Positions 21,301-36,300 of a DNA stretch of 64,000 nt are shown piece after piece. Made by a program: the position numbers and the translations under genes. The notes under the pieces are model-generated. The model was given only the letters and a program-made list of their open reading frames with translations, did no database searches and had not been told where the DNA came from. The stretch lies in assembly GCA_964502145.1 (NCBI GenBank), contig CAZCVI010000006.1:130809-194808 (forward strand), in the 5' to 3' direction. The stretch comes from CAZCVI01 sp964502145 (lineage in GTDB: Bacteria > Acidobacteriota > Aminicenantia > UBA2199). Within the stretch, counting starts at the first letter, position 1; the number at the start of each line of letters is the position of its first letter.

Positions 21301-24300
21301 TGCCTTTGATGGATTTTTAACCGCCTTTTTTACTCCCATCCTGTCTGGTGTTTCCGTTGTACTCGTCAATAGTGCAGAAATAAAAGATATCTTCCGTATC
21401 AAGGAAATGATTGTTTCCTTTGGCATCACCCATCTCCTTTCCGTGCCTGCCCTGTATCAAGCCTTATTGGAGATTTGTACCCCAAACCAATTATCCAGTT
21501 TAAAGGTCGTCACGCTCGCAGGCGACGCCCTTCACTCTGATCTCGTAGAAAAAAGCAAACAAATACTTCCATTCATAGAAGTAATCAATGAATATGGTCC
21601 CACTGAATGCACTGTACTGGCATCTATTTATAGAAACGTCCAACCTGCCCCCATAATATCCATCGGTAAACCCATTGCCAACACCCAGATTTATATTATT
21701 GATCCCCATCAAAATGTATTACCCATTGGTTTACCCGGACAATTGGTTATATCTGGTCTGGGACTGACCCGAGGTTATCTAAATCGCCCCGAACTCACCC
21801 AAGATAAATTTTCTTCTCTCTCCTTATCGTCCACATCGTGTACAAACATCTATAAAACCGGTGACCTAGCCCGTTGGTTAGCCGATGGCAATGTCCAGTA
21901 TTTAGGCCGTTTGGATGATCAAGTAAAAATCCGTGGCTTCCGCATCGAACTGGGAGAAATTGAAAATCAACTCTTAACCCACCCCCAAATCAAAGAAGCC
22001 ATTCTTATGGCCTACACCAGTAACCGCAGTGATAAATATCTCTGTGCTTATATCGTGTTAAAAGAAACAGAAACAGAGCCATTGGATTCATTGTTATTAA
22101 GAGAATACCTCTCCTTACGTCTCCCCGAATACATGATCCCCGCTTATTTTGTGCCACTCGATCAGCTCCCCCTGACTCCCAGTGGAAAAGTCAATCGGCG
22201 CGCTTTGCCTGTGCCAGAAATAAACATGCAGAGTGGTGTTGTGCCCCCCCGCACTATAATCGAAATTAAATTGCTTGAAATATGGTCGGCCATCTTGGGC
22301 ATAGCGAAAGAAAAAATGAGCATCCATGATAATTTCTTTGCATTAGGAGGCCATTCCCTTAAAGCCACCACATTAATTTCCCGAATCCATAAAGAATTGG
22401 CTATAAAAATCGACCTCGCGCAAGTATTCAAGAACTCCACCATTGCCTATTTAGCCAAGATAATAGAAAAATCCGTGGCTACTATTTACCAGCACATCGA
22501 AACCGTGGAAAAAAGAGACTACTACCCTTTATCCTCCGCGCAAAGACGTTTGTATTTTCTCCAGATCATGGACCCCACTAGCACCGCTTATAATATGCCC
22601 CAGGTCATGAAGTTACAGGGTCAAATGCAGCGGGAAAAGTTGGCCCATACCTTTGATCAATTGGTTCAGCGCCATGAAAGCTTCCGCACATCATTTCTCT
22701 TAAAAGATAGTCAACCCGTACAAATCATTCATGATACGTGCGAATTTAAAATAGACAGCAGTTTTGCCGATGTTAACAGTTTCATCCGTCCTTTTGAGCT
22801 TTCGCAAAGTCCCTTATTACGAGTCTCCTTAGTAGAAATTTCCCAAGCCCAATTTCTTTTAATCGTGGACATGCATCACATCATTTCAGATGGCACGTCC
22901 ATTGCCATATTAGCCAAGGAGTTCATGGCCCTTTATGAAGATCAGGAATTGTCCCCCCTAAAACTCCATTACAAAGATTTCGCCCTGTGGGAAACCCAAC
23001 ATCATCAAGAAATCGCCCAGCAAGAGTTGTTCTGGTTAAACGAATTTGCCGAGGAAGTCCCTTTATTGGAGTTACCCGTGGATTATGTCCGTCCCCCAGT
23101 GAAAGAATTTGTCGGCTCCACCCTGAGTTTTACTCTGGACACTCCAACCACCCAGAGTTTAAATACTTTTGCTTTACAGCAAGGTGTCACCTTGTACATG
23201 GTATTACTCGCGGTTTACAATATCTTTTTAGCTAAGATTTGCAATCAAGAAGTCATCATTGTTGGCGCACCCACTGCCGGACGCGCCCATGCCGATTTAG
23301 AACACGTGATTGGCATGTTTATCAATACCCTCGTTTTAAAGAATCACCCCGCCCCAGAAACACCCTTTCACCTGTTCCTAAACGCAGTAAAAGAAAAAAC
23401 AATCCACGTTTTTGCCAATCAAGATTACCCCTATGACGAACTGGTTGAGAAAATAATAAAAAACAGAGAAACCAGCCGCAATCCCCTGTTCGATACCATG
23501 TTTGTGCTGCAAAACCAGGAGATTCCCACCATAGAAAACCCCACCTTAAAACTCGAACCCTACCCATACCAATCCCTGACCTCAAAATTTGATTTAACAT
23601 TAATTTGTATGGAAATCAATCACACCATTTCTTGCACCCTGGAATATTCTACCCGACTCTTTAAAGCAGAAACCATCCAGAACTTCAGCCACTATTTCCA
23701 ACGTATTATATCCGCCATATTACAAGCCCCAGAGCAGAAGATATCAGCCCTAGAGATTATTTCCCCAGCCGAAAAACACCAGATATTATGTGATTTCAAC
23801 AATACCGACGCCAATTATCCAAAAGATAAAACCATTCCCCAATTATTCACCGAACAATCCGCACGTACCCCCGATCACATCGCCCTAATCGGTCAAAAAA
23901 ACTCTGGGTGCCAATTAACCTATTCCCAATTAAATCTAAAATCCACTCAATTGGCCCAGATATTAATAGAAAAAGGCGTTGTTCCCGACACCATCGTCGC
24001 CATCATGGTAAATCCAACTATTGAAATGATCATCGGCATCCTCGGCATCCTAAAATCCGGTGCCGCCTATCTTCCCATCGCTCCCGATTACCCCGAAGAT
24101 CGCAAACAATTCATCTTATCCGACAGCGCCGCCAGGATACTCCTCACCCAACAATTCATCCAAGCCGCCACTCCCATAATTCCTATACTTCCCGTTACTC
24201 ACGTAACTCCCATTCCTCCCATCACTCCCACAAACCTCGCCTATATCATCTACACCTCCGGTTCCACCGGCACACCCAAGGGCGTAGCCGTCGAACATTC

Positions 24301-27300
24301 CCAATTAGTTAATTTTATCTATCATATGGCCCATCAATATCAAAATATCACCAGCGATGATCACTGTTTGAGTCTCACCAATATTATGTTTGATGTCAGC
24401 CTATGGGAATTTTTCCTACCCCTCTCCTTTGGCGCCCGATTGGTGATTATGTCCGACCAAAAGAAATTCGACATCTTTGCTTTAGCCCACACTATTTTAA
24501 AAGAACAAATCACCCTCATTTATCTCCCCCCCGCATTATTAAAACCCATGCACGACCAATTAAAAAACCATTCCGGCAGATTACCCTTAAAGAAGATGCT
24601 GGTCGGTGTTGAACCCATCGTCGATAATATATTAGAAAGTTATGTCCGTTTGGTTCCCGGTATAATAATAATCAACGGTTATGGTCCCACCGAGACCACC
24701 ATTTGCGCCAGTTCCTATCATTATACTTCCCATCCCCCCACCGGTGAAATCGTTCCCATTGGTTCCCCCCTTGCCAATAATCGGATCATTTTACTAGACT
24801 CCACCCATCATCTCGTACCCCCCGGAATTGCCGGTGAAATTTGTATTTCTGGAGCAGGTGTAGCCCGTGGCTATTTAAATAACCCCCAATTAACCATGGA
24901 AAAATTTAGCCCTTCCCCTTACTTCAACCAGCAACCCATGTATCACACCGGCGATATCGCCCGCTTATTACCCGATGGGAACCTCCGCTTTATCGGCAGA
25001 AGAGATTTCCAATTAAAAATCAGAGGATACCGCATTGAACTCGGTGACATAGAGAATCAATTATTAAAACACCCGCAAATCACCCATGCCGTTGTCCTAG
25101 CCAAAGCAGAACAAAACGGGGATAAAAATTTGGTTGCCTATTTTGTTTCAAAACGCGATGTTTCCCACATTGAATGGCACGACTATTTATTAAAAATCTT
25201 GCCCGATTATATGATTCCTGCCCTATTTATCCGCTTGGAAACAATGCCCCTCACCCCCAGTGGAAAAATAAACCGCCACGCGTTACCAGAACCTGAATTC
25301 AAACCAATTTCCAATCATTTTCTCCCACCCCGCAATGACATTGAAAAAAGACTAATCGAAGTATGGGAAAGTGTTTTAGGAAAAACCAATCTTAGTATCA
25401 CCGATAACTTCTTCCATATCGGTGGTGATTCCATCAAATCCATTCAGATTCTGTCCCGTATGAATAGGGCAGGGTATAAAGTCGAAATGAAAGACATTTT
25501 CTCCTATCCCGTCATCACCGAATTAGCCCCCCATGTCAAAAAATTACAACGCGTTCCCAATCAAGCCACTATAACCGGATCAATCCCCTTGACCCCCATC
25601 CAGAAATCCTTTTTTGCAGCCCCCACCACTGACTGCCATCATTTTAATCAAGCCGTGATGTTTTATTCCCCCACCCGATTTCATAAAGAGACCATGCAAA
25701 ACGTGTTCCACAAAATTCAAGAGTTTCACGATGCCCTACGTATGACTTACCAAATAGATTCTTTGTCCCATGAAGTTCAACAGATCAATTTAGGACTCGA
25801 CTACCCCCTTTCCTTTGAGGAATATGACTTCACCCACTTAATAAATAATTCCGAGGCACTCCATGAGAAAATAAACACCATGCAATGCAGTATAAATCTG
25901 GAAAAAGGGCCACTAATGAAACTCGGTTTGTTTCACCTCACCGATGGCGACCGCTTATTGATTGTTATTCATCATCTGGTGATTGATGGGATTTCTTGGC
26001 GCATATTATTTGAAGATATCCAGACCTTATATACCCAGATAACCAATGGCCAAACTCCCGTCTTACCCCAGAAAACAGATTCCTTCAAACTCTGGTCCGA
26101 ACAATTACAAAGCTATGCCCATTCGAAAGCACTATTACAAGAGAAATCCTATTGGACCCAATTGGATAACCAGATCGTACCCTCGATAAAAAAGGATTTT
26201 GACATCGTCGGGAATGCCATCAAAGAGTCCCACAATATCTCCTTTAAATTGGCCGAAACCGAGACTGAATTGCTATTAAACAAAGTCAATCAATGCTATA
26301 CAACAGAAATCAATGATATCTTGTTGACCGCCTTGGGCTTGGCAATCAAAAAAACCTTTGGTACAAGTCGTGTATTAATCGCATTGGAAGGTCATGGTCG
26401 GGAAAGTATTTCCGGGGATATTGATATTAGCCGTACAGTCGGTTGGTTTACTACCGTGTATCCCGTGCTGTTGGATGTTTCCTATGCCGATCAAACCGGT
26501 CGCCAAATCAAAGAGATTAAAGAAACCTTACGAAATATTCCCAATAAAGGCATAGGTTATGGGTTATTAAAATATCTTACCGCCACCCCGCCAGCCCCTA
26601 CATTTCAGGCAAAACCCCAATTGGTTTTTAATTACCTCGGTCAAATGGATACCGATGTTAATCATTTAACCCTCTTTCAAATCGCCAAAGAGTCCACTGG
26701 TAATCCCATAGACCTAAACTATCAACGGGAGTATGAATTGGAGATCAATGGTCTAATCTCAAACAACCAGTTGGCTATAACCATGTCCTACAATAAAAAC
26801 CATTTCAAAACAGAAACCATCTCCACCTTTTCCCAGCATTTCCACACTGAACTCCAGCACATCATCGCCTTTTGTGTCACCCAAGACACCATCGAACCCA
26901 CCCCCAGTGATTTTACTTACACACAATTGACCATCGAGTCACTCCAACAGGTATTGGAGATTTTCCCAGCGGTTGAGGATATTTACACCTTATCGCCCAT
27001 GCAGGAGGGCATGGTGTTTCATGCCTTGTTGGACCAATCCTCCCATTCTTATTTCGAACAAACCGCGTTCCGTTTAGAGGGCCATTTAGACATCCCCATG
27101 GTAGAGAAAAGTCTCAATGAACTCGTTAAACGCCATGATATATTACGCACCGCTTTTATTCATAACTATTCTCCCCGTCCCTTGCAAGTCGTTTTAAAAG
27201 ATCGCCCCATCGCCTTTTATTACCAGGATATTTGTTTCATTCCCAACCTCCAGGAGAAAGAAAATTTTATTCGTGAATTTAAACAAAAAGATAAAAAAAC

Positions 27301-30300
27301 ATCCTTTGATTTAAGTCAGGATCCACTCGTGCGTGCCTCCATTCTCCAGTTGGACCCCACCACCTATGAATTTATCTGGAGCTTTCATCATGTCTTGATG
27401 GATGGTTGGTGCATCGGCATCATCAACAGCGAGTTTTTCCAAATCTATTCCGCCTTTACCCAGAACAAACCCTATCAATTACCCCCGGTAAAACCCTATC
27501 GAACCTATATCCAATGGCTGGAAAAGCAAGATCAAGACCTGTCCGCCCAATATTGGGATCACTATCTCGATTCCTTTGAAGAACCAACCCACATTCTAAA
27601 AACACAGCCCAAAAATCTACAGCCGCAGCCCGGTTACCTTAATAAAAAAGTCTCATTCCAATTAGACCCCCAGCAGACCCAGCAACTCAATAAATTCGCC
27701 GCCCGTTGTAATGTCACCTTAAACACCCTTGCCCAGACCCTCTGGGGTATTCTTTTAGGAAAATATACCAGCACCGAAGACGTTGTTTTTGGAGCAGTCG
27801 TTTCGGGTCGCCCCTTTGAATTAGAAGGAGTGGAGAGCATGGTCGGGTTATTTATCAATGCCATTCCCATTCGTATTCGCTTTCAGCAGCAAATGACGTT
27901 TCACACCCTGATACAAATCATGCAAGCTGAACTTTTATCCAATGAAACATATTCTTACTATCCTTTAGCTGACATTCAATCCCGCACTCCATTAAAACAA
28001 AAACTCATTGATCATCTCTATGTGTTTGAGAACTTTCCCATAGCCCAACAAATTGAAGGAGATGAATATTCTTTTACCGTGACCCATGTTGACGTATTTG
28101 AGCAAACCAATTATAACTTCAACCTCGCTTTGTCAGAAACCACCCAATTAAACATCACCTTTCAATACAATGGTCTTGTGGTAAACACAGATTACGTCAA
28201 TCAAGTCGCCCGACACTTCGCTTTGGCTTTTGCACAAGTGCTTCAAAACGAAGAATTAGCCATTGCAGATATAACCCTTCTCTCCCCAGAGGAGAAGCAC
28301 CGCTTATTAGTCGAGTTTAATCACACCACCACCCTATACCCAACCACTAAAACCATTCACCAAATGTTTGAAGAACAATCCCAACGCACCCCCGATGTGA
28401 TTGCCCTTTTCGGACACAAAAATGGCGTCTGCCAACTCACGTACCATGCCCTAAATATAAAATCCACTCAATTGGCCCATATATTAATAGAAAAAGGCGT
28501 TGTACCCGACACCATCGTCGCCATCATGGCAAATCGTACCATTGAAATGATCATCGGTATCCTCGGCATCCTAAAAGCCGGTGCCGCCTATCTTCCCATC
28601 GACCCCGATTACCCCGAAGATCGCAAACAATTCATCTTATCCGACAGCGCCACCAGTCTCCTACTCACCCAACAATTCATCCAAGAAGCCATTCCCATCA
28701 CTCCCATACTTCCCAGAATTCCCATTCCTCCCATCACTCCCACAACTCTCGCCTATATCATCTACACCTCCGGTTCCACCGGCACACCCAAGGGCGTGAT
28801 GGTGGAGCATCGCAATATATTTAATACCATATACTGGCGCATGCTCGAATATCAATACCGCATCAATGATCGTTCCCTGCAATTGTTTTCCATTTCCTTT
28901 GATGTCTTTTTAACCTCCTTTTTTACTCCCATCGTTTCCGGTGCCTCCGTTTTCCTCGCCAGTAAAGAAGAAATAAAAGACGTCACCCGTATCAAGGACA
29001 TTATTGCAACCATTGGTATTACCCATTTTATTTATGTCCCTTCCCTCTATCAGGCTTTACTGGAGACCTCAGCCGCCAAAGAATTGTCAAGTTTAAAAAT
29101 AGTGACCCTCGGTGGCGAGTCCTTTCAAGCCGATCTCATCGAAAAAAGCAAGCAGTTGTATCCCTTATTAGAGCTAATCAATGAATACGGCCCCACCGAA
29201 TGCACCGTGCTTTCCACAATTTACCGCAACATCCAACCCACTTCCATCATCTCCATCGGCAAACCCATTGCCAATACCCGGATTTACATAATGGATTCAC
29301 AAGACAATTTACTGCCAATCGGTTTAGCCGGCCAATTGGTTATCTCCGGCCATGGTCTGGCCCGTGGTTATATGAATCGCCCCGAATTAACCCGCGATAA
29401 ATTTTCCACCCTGTCCACATCGTCCACAACAATCTACAAAACCGGTGATTTGGCCCGCTGGTTTACCGACGGCAATCTTGAATTCTTAGGCCGCTTGGAT
29501 GATCAAGTCAAAATTCGCGGCTTTCGAATCGAACTGGGAGAGATTCAAAATCACCTGTTAACCCATCCCCAAATCAAAGAGGCCATTCTTATCGCCCGCG
29601 AAAGCAACAGCAGTGATAAATCTCTCTGTGCCTACATTGTTTTAAAAGCCGAAGAAAAAGACCCCGTCGATTCCCTCCAATTAAGACAATACCTTTCTGA
29701 TCGCTTACCCGACTACATGATCCCCGCCTATTTTGTGCCACTCGATCACATGCCCCTCACTCCCAATGGAAAGATAAACCGAAAGGCTTTACCCAAACCC
29801 GAAGTAAAAACCGTGGGCAGTTATGTTCCCCCCCGCAATAAAATCGAACTAAAATTACGCGAAATATGGTCCGCCATTCTGGGCATAAAAAAAGAAACAA
29901 TTGGTATGCATGACAATTTCTTTGATTTAGGTGGTCACTCGTTAAAAGCCACCACCATGATGGTGCGAATACATAAAGAATTGGCCACACAAATCGTTTT
30001 GGCGCAGATATTTAAAACCCCCACCATCGCCGGTTTGGCCCAATGGTTAGCCAGTGCTACACCCAGCGGTTACACCTCCATCGAGGTCTCCGAAGAGAAA
30101 GAATATTATCCCTTATCCTCCGCGCAAAAACGCCTCTTTATCCTCCATCAATTAGAACCCAGCAGCACCAGCTACAATATTCCCCAGATCATGAAACTAT
30201 CCGGTCTCATCCAACCTCAAAGACTCAGCCATTGTTTTACCCTCTTGATCCAACAGCATGAAAGTTTACGGACCACTTTTTTACTAAAAGATGGGATACC

Positions 30301-33300
30301 CATGCAACGTATTCATGCAACCCTTCCCTTCACATTAGAATACACCGGCATCACCCCCCGGACCAATGCCCAGATCATCCGTGAATTTATCCGTCCCTTC
30401 CAGTTGTCACAAGCCCCCCTGTGTCGTGTCCAGCTAGTGCAACTCGATACCGATGAAGCCTTGCTTTTAATAGATATGCATCATATTATTGCTGATGGAC
30501 TTTCCGTTGGTGTATTGATCCGCCAGTTCATGGCCCTTTATCAGGACCAACCGCTCCCAGATTCCCGCATTCAATACAAGGATTACGCGTTGTGGGAGAG
30601 CCACCGTCGCCAAGAAATTGCCCAGCAGGAATCGTACTGGTTGCAGCAGTTTTCCGAAAGCATACCCGTGTTGGCTCTGCCCTATGATTATCCCCGGCCC
30701 CGTGTCAAACATTTTGACGGTGATGTCCTCCTGTTTTCCCTTGATGCCAAGACCACTCGTGCGCTGCAAGTTCTCGCACAACAACAAGGTACCACATTAT
30801 TTATGGTCTTGCTCGCCCTGTATCATGTTCTCCTCTCCCGCATGGGACATCAGGGCACGATTGTTGTAGGTACACCCACTGCCGGACGCCCCCACGCCGA
30901 CCTCGAAGAGATCGTGGGCACCTTCATCAATACCCTAGCCCTTAAGAATGAACTTCAACCCGAACATACCTTCCTTCAATTCCTTTCTCTTGTCAGAGAC
31001 AATACACTCGCCGCTTTTGCCAACCAGGAGTATCAATACGAAGAGTTAGTGGATCGTGTCGTGCAATTCCGCGATGCCTCCCGCAATCCTCTTTTTGATA
31101 CCATGTTTGTCTTGCAGAACCAGGATGTCCAGGCCATGGATATTCCCGTGCTCAAACTAGAACCCCTCGTTTACCAACAAACCACCGCTAAATTTGATCT
31201 TACCCTCATCTGCGCTCAAGAAGCCGATCAAATTTCCTGCACCCTCGAATACAGCACCACTCTCTTCAAAGCAGAAACCATCCTGCGTTTCACCCACTAT
31301 TTCACAACCATTATTTCCTCCTTATTGGCAAACCCCGCCCAAAAAATATATGGCTTCGAGATGATTTCCCCCGCTGAAAAAGAGCAGTTGTTATTTCATT
31401 TTAATAATAATACCACCACCCCGTACCCCACCACCCTAACCATCCCCCAATTATTCAGCGCCCAAGCCCACCGAACCCCCGACAATATCGCCATCATCGG
31501 AACCACAACCAGAGAATGCCAATTAACCTACGCCCAATTAAACCAAAAATCCACTCAATTGGCAAATATCTTAATAACCCAAGGCGTTATCCCCGACACC
31601 ATCGTCGCCCTCACCAGCGAACGTTCAATAGAAATGATCATCGGCATCCTCGGCATCTTAAAAGCCGGTGGTGCCTATTTACCCATTGATCCCGACTACC
31701 CCGAAGATCGCAAACAATTCATGTTAACCGACAGCGCCGCCCATATCTTACTCACCAAACAATTCATCCAAGAATCCACTCCCATAATTCCCATACTTCC
31801 CATAATTCCCATTACTCCCATAATTCCCATCACTCCCGCAAATCTCGCCTACGTGATTTACACCTCAGGGACCACTGGTCAGCCCAAAGGTGTACTAATC
31901 ACCCATACCAATGTCGTCCGTTTGTTTTTTAATGAGCGCTTCCAGTTTGATTTTAATGCGCGCGACATCTGGACCTTGTTTCATTCCTATGCCTTTGATT
32001 TTTCCGTGTGGGAGATTTTCGGTGCCCTTCTGTATGGTGGTCGTTTAATGATTATTCCCAGACAGATGACCATCGACACCCCCCGATTCCTGCACACCAT
32101 AAAAAAACATCACGTCACCGTGCTCAATCAAACCCCTTCCGCTTTTTACAATTTCAGCAATGAAACCTTGTTGCAACAGTCCCCCCACTTAACCCTTCGA
32201 TATATCATATTTGGCGGTGAAGCTTTAAATCCCGCACGGTTAAACCAGTGGTATAAGTCTTATCCCCACACCCGGTTGGTAAATATGTTCGGTATCACCG
32301 AGACCACTGTGCATGTCACCTATAAAGAGATCACCGCCACTGAAATCCATTCCGGGACCAGCAATATCGGGTCTCCTATTCCGACTCTTTCTGTCTATAT
32401 TTTAAATTCCGCCCAACAATTAGTACCCAGAGGGGCAGCCGGGGAACTCTGCGTAGGGGGCGCCGGTGTTGCCAGAGGTTATTTAAACCGACCGCAATTG
32501 ACCCACCAACGCTTTGTACCCAATCCCTATAAAACGGGTGATTGCTTGTATAAATCTGGTGACCTGGCCCGGTTTCTTGAAAATGGCGATATGGAATACC
32601 TCGGACGCATCGATCAACAAGTCCAACTCCATGGCTTCCGTATCGAACTGGGAGAGATCGAAACGCGCGTGTTACAGCACGAAAGTATCACCGATGCCGT
32701 AGTTCTAACCATTGGCGATGAAAACGACCTATCCCTTTGCGCCTATGTTGTGTCCGCTATCCCCGATACATTAAATATCCCCGTTTTAAAAGCCCACCTG
32801 GCCTTATATCTCCCCGAATACATGATCCCCGCTTATTTTGTCCCCTTAGAACGTATTCCCCTGACAGCCAATCGCAAAGTGGATAAAAAAGCCCTGCCCA
32901 TCCCCCAGGTAAACCTCCACCATTATGTCCCACCCACAACCCCCTTGGAAGAACAACTCACCCAATTATGGGCTTCCGCCTTAAAATTGGACCAGGTCGG
33001 CATTACCGATAATTACTTTGATATCGGCGGTGACTCGATCAAAGCCATCCGCCTCGTTAGCTTAATCAATACCCGTTTAAAAACCGCTTTGGGTATTGTT
33101 GACCTCTATACCCATAACACCGTTCAAGAACTGGCCCAAAAAATGACCCTCCAACCCGTTGTTTTGGATAACACAGATGAAGCACACCTCCTATCCACTA
33201 TGGCCGCCCTGAAAGAATCGATTCTCAAAACTCTCCCCTCCAACCATAACATCGCTGATATCTACCCCATGACCGATATTGAAAAGGGCATTGTTTTTTA

Positions 33301-36300
33301 CTATTTAAAACATATTGGTACCGGTCTCTATCATGACCAATTTATCGTCCCCCTGGCTTTTCGCGACTTCGATTTCCAGCGCATGGAAAAAACATTGACC
33401 CTATTGATGCAAAAACATTCCATCTTAAGAACCAGTTTTAACATCGAAGATTTTGAAGAGCATGTCCACCTTGTCTACCAACATCTCCCGCTCCCCGTTC
33501 AATACCATGATCTCTCCACCATGAACCATCCCCAACAGGAAACCTTCATCAAAGAGAGCGCATTAACTGACCGCCTGACTCCTTTTAATGCCCTGATCCC
33601 ACCCCTATGGCGCATGACCTTCTTCCGTCTCGGCAAAGACAATCTAATGGTGATGTTCGTTTTCCATCACGCCATATTGGATGGGTGGAGCACAGCGTCA
33701 CTGGTCACCGAGGTAAATAATCTCTATTTAAAATTGGCCTCCGAACCCACATTCCAACCGGAACCACTAAGCGCCGATTATAAAGATGCCGTGATCAGTG
33801 AACTGTTGGAAAAACAACGAGGTCATACCATTACCTATTGGCAGGAAGAACTGGCCGATTACCACCGCCTCCATTTCTCCGAAACCGTCAAAAGCGATGT
33901 CACCACCCAGAACATGATTTCCATCAACAGGGACCTGGGCAGCGAAACATTAGAACAGGTGCGCACCGTAGCCAAAACACATGATACCTCGCTAAAGAAC
34001 CTCCTCTTCGCCGCTTATGTGTATGTCATGGCCATTCTCTCCAATGAAGAGGATATCGTCGTGGGGAATGTTTCCAATAACCGTCCCGTCACTCCCGATG
34101 GCGATAAAATCCTCGGTTGTTTTTTAAATACCGTGCCCGTGCGTCTCACCATTCCCCAGAACACCAGTTGGGCCGAGTATATCCATATCGTTGAGGGGAA
34201 GATGAAAACCTTACGACACTACGAACGGATGCCTCTCTTTGAAATCGCCCGCGTCATTGGCGAGAAGAACAAGGATAAGAACCCCTTTTTTGATACCCTC
34301 TTCAACTTCCTTGACTTTCACGTGCTCAAACAGGTGGAAGTCAGCCATTTGCATGTTGCCACAGCCACCGATTATACCTTTAACATCCCCAGAAGCGAGG
34401 ATACCAACACACTTTTTGACTTTGAAGTGAATATCACCGGCGGCCATTTGTTGTTAATGCCCAAATACAGGCCCATGGTTCTCCATCTAACCACAGTGGC
34501 CAGAAGCTGTTCTTATTTTGAACGTATCCTCCAGATGTTTATCCATCACCCCGACGCCCTCCTCTCCAAAAACGCCATTCTTCCCGATGAGGAAAAACAA
34601 CAGTTATTATATGACTTTAACCAGACCGCCACACCCTATGCCAGCCACAAAACCATCCATCAACTCTTTGAAGAGCAAGTGGAGCAATCCCCGGAAAATG
34701 TTGCCGTGATCGATGTGGATGGCATAACAGAATGGACCTATTCGCAATTGAACCAACGTGCCAATACACTGGCCTTTCACTTGCGACAGCATGGTCAAAC
34801 CCCCGGTGGTCTGGTAGCCGTGATGATGGACCGTTCCATTTATGCCGTACTGGCTGTGATGGGTATTCTTAAAGCAGGAGGTGCCTATGTCCCCTTGGAA
34901 CCGTATCTCCCAGACGAACGTCTCCGCAAAATATTGGAATCCCTCTCCATGCAAACGATTATTACCAATCAAGCCCAGCTTCAGAAAGTCACCCGCCTTG
35001 CCAAGACCCTGCCCACTCTGTCCCATATCCTTTCATTGGATGCCATCGAACCTGCCGAACACGCGTTATTCTCACCCCCAGAACCCATAAACAATCTGCC
35101 GCCTATTTCCTGTTCCCAGGATATCGCGTATATCATCTTTACTTCCGGTTCCACCGGCACCCCCAAGGGTGTGGTTGAAACCCATCGCCCCGTTATCAAT
35201 GTCATTGAATGGGTTAACAGAACCTTTCATGTTTCCTATCCCGATCGGCTTTTATTTGTCGCGTCCCTTGGTTTTGATCTTTCCGTGTACGATATCTTTG
35301 GTATTCTGGCCAGTGGTGCCTGTTTGCGAGTGGTGGCCGCAGAAACCATCAAGAACCCTTCCACCCTCTTGAAAATCATCATCACCGAGGGCATTACTTT
35401 CTGGGATTCCGCCCCTGCCGCGTTGCAGCAGATCGTGCCCTTCTTTCATGAGACCGTTGCTTATTCCCAACCCAGCCGTTTGCGTCTTGTCTTTTTAAGT
35501 GGCGACTGGATTCCTGTCACCATGCCCGATCTCTTGCGTGACACCTTCGCCGGTGTGCAAGTCATCAGCCTCGGGGGTGCCACCGAGGCCACCATCTGGT
35601 CCAATTATTACCCCATCGGCGAAGTAGACCCTTCCTGGCCCAGCATTCCTTACGGCAAACCCATTCAAAACGCCGCGTATTATATCCTTGATCCCCATTT
35701 ACAATTATGTCCGCTCCGTGTTCCCGGTGACCTTTATATAGGCGGACAGTGTCTTGCCCGCGAATATATCCATGATCCAGAATTCAGCGCCAGCAAATTT
35801 TTCCCCAACCCCTATGTTCCCGGTGAAACCATCTATCGTACCGGTGACATGGCCCGTTGGTTTGAAGACGGCAACATGCAGTTCCTCGGTCGCAAGGATC
35901 ACCAGGTAAAAATCCGTGGTTATCGCGTCGAGCTGGGTGAGATTGAAAGTATTTTATTAAATCATCCCGCTATTGCCGACGGTGTCGTGTTGGATCGTCG
36001 CGATGAAAGCGGTTCCACTTACCTGTGCGCCTATGTCGTGCCCAAACCCGCTACAAACACCCCCACCAAGGACGCATTAAAAACATACTTGGCCAACGAA
36101 TTACCCGAATACATGATCCCCGCTCTATTTATCACCATTCCACAAATCCCCATGACTCCCAATGGCAAATTGGATCGCAAAGCCCTACCCGAACCTGAAT
36201 TCCATTCCGATCTCACCCTCTATACCCCGCCCCATAATGCCATTGAAAAGCATCTTCAAGAGATATGGTCCATCTTGTTAGGGATTCCTGCGGAGAAAAT

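Larger units (their letters stand above)
22481..26900 (+). other. NRPS module 5: C-A-PCP-E
   Basis: C5 HHIISDG at residue 5505; A5 TSGSTG at 5965, code by eye D-V-W-Y-L-G-G-I-C-K (unassigned). PCP5 carries GGDS (S6357), the form typical of carrier domains that serve an epimerase. The E domain follows (25560-26900), so residue 5 should be D-configured. Confidence 0.88.
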
